Below, in pieces: positions 4,777 to 6,045 of a stretch of DNA of 6,045 nucleotides. The stretch lies in contig CAYXGT010000119.1 in NCBI GenBank assembly GCA_964464635.1, positions 1-6,045 on the forward strand, read 5' to 3'. Position 1 is the first letter of the stretch; each line of letters starts with the position of its first letter. The notes below the pieces were generated by a model. That model had not been told where the DNA came from, did not search any database, and was given only the letters and a program-made list of their open reading frames with translations. The DNA is from CAYLMG01 sp964464635 (GTDB lineage: Bacteria > Planctomycetota > Phycisphaerae > Sedimentisphaerales > Anaerobacaceae). Both the position numbers and the translations under genes were made by a program.

Positions 4777-4818
4777 AAAAAGTATTTTTATATGAATCAA
4801 ACAACAGAACTAATACTT
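4777..4818 (-). terminator. Possible terminator of the large beta-helix gene
   Basis: On the minus strand AAGTATT (4818-4812) pairs perfectly with AATACTT (4786-4780) over a 25-nt loop, followed by T residues to 4777. It starts 4 nt past the stop codon at 4824-4822. The stem is AT-rich and weak. Confidence 0.3.
4787..4813 (-). promoter_or_regulatory. Weak candidate promoter for the PEP-CTERM operon
   Basis: On the minus strand TATAAA (4792-4787) resembles a -10, with TTAGTT (4813-4808) as a poor -35 at 15-nt spacing. It sits in the loop of the terminator-like hairpin above. The operon needs a promoter somewhere in 4687-4821 unless transcription runs through from the beta-helix gene; this is the best I see, and it is not strong. 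Confidence 0.2.
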
Positions 4819-4821
4819 AAA

Positions 4822-6045
4822 TCACAAGCTGTAGTTGCCACCACCGTTAATCGGGGGCAGCAGACTCCAGTCCATATAAGAACCTAACCATCCGCCTCGG
4901 ATCCCACAATTCGAAAATGTGGGACGATTGCCGGAACCGGTATAGATTTCGGCGCTTGGTGAACTTGTAAGTGGGGCACTGTTTGTCCCAATTGTGCAGG
5001 AATTGATAACTGCCTCGGAATCGTACGTGTATATCGCACCGCCGTAGCTATTGCTGTAACCGCTAGCTGCATTGTCGTCGAAGTTGCAATTACTAATATT
5101 GGGACTACAACTCCAAATATATAATGCACCACCCTTTGCTGTCCCCGATGTGCTTTGTGCCAAGTTAAACTCGAAACTGCAGTCGTCAAATTTGACATTT
5201 GGCGATGACCCAATATAAGCCCCGCCTCCAGTGGTTGCTTTGCCATACTGGATGGTAAAGCCCTCGATGGTAATATTGCTTGAGACACCAGAGAAGTAAA
5301 ATACTCTTCCGGTGCTACTGCCATCAATAATAGCGTAACCCGTCGTCGTCAAGGTAAAACCCTTATGCCCACTCAAAAAACTTAGGTGTGTGTAATAAAT
5401 ACCGTTTTCAACAATAACTTTACCTTCAGCAGCTACCATATTTATACCTTTCTGGATTGTGCGGTATGGATTCGTTATCGTGCCGTTCCCCGTACTATCA
5501 TCGCCACTTGTTGATACGTAAATTTCCTTATTGGATTTGGAAGCTTCGGAGGTATTTCCATAAAATCCCATGTTAATTCTGTCACCGCTTGGGTTAGGTT
5601 CGTTCGAGAAGGTTGAGGAGGGATGACCGGTATCCACACATAGACTTGTTTCTGTATCTGTAACCCAAGTGCTGCCGTTCCATCTTCCAACACTTGACTT
5701 TAAGTGAAAGTCGTTATTGGATGCGTCTGCGAACAATGGATTAGCGTTGAAATTACCGGTTCCGCCTAATGAGTCAAATCCCTCAATACAGCTATAGTTG
5801 ACATTAATGGTGCTTTCATCGTCGCAAATCTGCTCCTGCTCTTTTGTGGTGCCTCCATCGCCGTCGGTATTATCCCAAAAAATGCAATTCGTCACCGTCA
5901 AAGTTGAATGGTCTGAATATACTCCGCCGGCATCATCGCCCGAAAAATTATCGTAAAATGTGCAGTTAACAAATGTCGTATCCTGAAAATAACTTATGAC
6001 TGCTCCGCCATCACCAACTGCAGTATTACCGGTAAAAACACAATT
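4822..6045 (-). CDS. Large secreted right-handed beta-helix protein, C-terminal 407 residues (5' end outside window)
   Basis: The frame is open from the right edge to TGA at 4824-4822, so the start and any signal peptide lie outside; the internal TTG at 5901 is not a credible start. Numbering from the edge, residues 1-60 are beta-helix rungs of the NCxFxxN type (NCVFTGN, NCTFYDN, NCIFWDN). Residues about 85-170 carry YSCIEG, NPLFADASNNDFHLKS, CVDTGHP and INMGFYGNTSEASKS, the module closing a beta-helix domain in many planctomycete proteins (choice-of-anchor Q type). A second domain starts near 174 (EIYVSTSGDD ... NPYRTIQKGI) like DUF1565/pectate-lyase-like folds, with rungs such as CSFEFN, NCNFDDN and SCTIGTN between about 260 and 380. 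It ends NGGGNYSL with no PEP-CTERM, dockerin or autotransporter domain. Binding or degradation of polysaccharide is possible but no catalytic site is visible. Confidence 0.85.
   Translation of the reverse strand, partial: NCVFTGNTAVGDGGAVISYFQDTTFVNCTFYDNFSGDDAGGVYSDHSTLTVTNCIFWDNTDGDGGTTKEQEQICDDESTINVNYSCIEGFDSLGGTGNFNANPLFADASNNDFHLKSSVGRWNGSTWVTDTETSLCVDTGHPSSTFSNEPNPSGDRINMGFYGNTSEASKSNKEIYVSTSGDDSTGNGTITNPYRTIQKGINMVAAEGKVIVENGIYYTHLSFLSGHKGFTLTTTGYAIIDGSSTGRVFYFSGVSSNITIEGFTIQYGKATTGGGAYIGSSPNVKFDDCSFEFNLAQSTSGTAKGGALYIWSCSPNISNCNFDDNAASGYSNSYGGAIYTYDSEAVINSCTIGTNSAPLTSSPSAEIYTGSGNRPTFSNCGIRGGWLGSYMDWSLLPPINGGGNYSL

Noticed and set aside
4884..5693. Minus-strand frames of 147 and 72 residues
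   Set aside because: Out-of-phase shadows of the beta-helix gene, which has clear family motifs throughout.

Overview
The window looks like chromosomal DNA of an uncultured Planctomycetota bacterium, probably of the Phycisphaerae / Sedimentisphaerales type. Three things point there, none decisive alone: two secreted proteins ending in PEP-CTERM sorting signals, a right-handed beta-helix protein carrying the 'NCIFW... NPLFAD... INMGFYG' segment common in planctomycete surface proteins, and long AT-rich intergenic DNA built from short repeats. The assignment rests on family recognition, not on a search.

Layout: 1-766 holds no convincing gene. It is a mosaic of 8-bp tandem repeats, a GC-rich structured island behind a good sigma70-like promoter (a candidate small RNA), an inverted-repeat element with five copies of a 10-bp core, and a 9-bp-period element. 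767-2332 (minus) encodes a 2Fe-2S/ASKHA protein of the RACo family (reductive activation of corrinoid proteins). 2524-2607 (minus) is a very basic 27-residue protein with a strong Shine-Dalgarno; it is divergent from 2730-3035 (plus), a 101-residue four-cysteine protein. 3053-4673 (minus) is a two-gene overlapping operon of PEP-CTERM proteins: a beta-helix-like protein followed by a six-repeat HAF-type propeller-like protein. 4822-6045 (minus) is the C-terminal part of a large secreted beta-helix protein whose start lies beyond the right edge.

Functionally the window has two parts. The left half is cytoplasmic: a corrinoid activase without its methyltransferase partners in view, a probable RNA- or ribosome-binding microprotein and a small probable metal-binding protein. 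The right half is cell-surface: repeat-rich exported proteins, all on the minus strand, two of which would be processed by an exosortase encoded elsewhere. No complete novel multi-gene system is visible. The best leads for something undescribed are the promoter-driven GC-rich island at 201-384, the 27-residue basic protein, and the dispersed-repeat mosaic.
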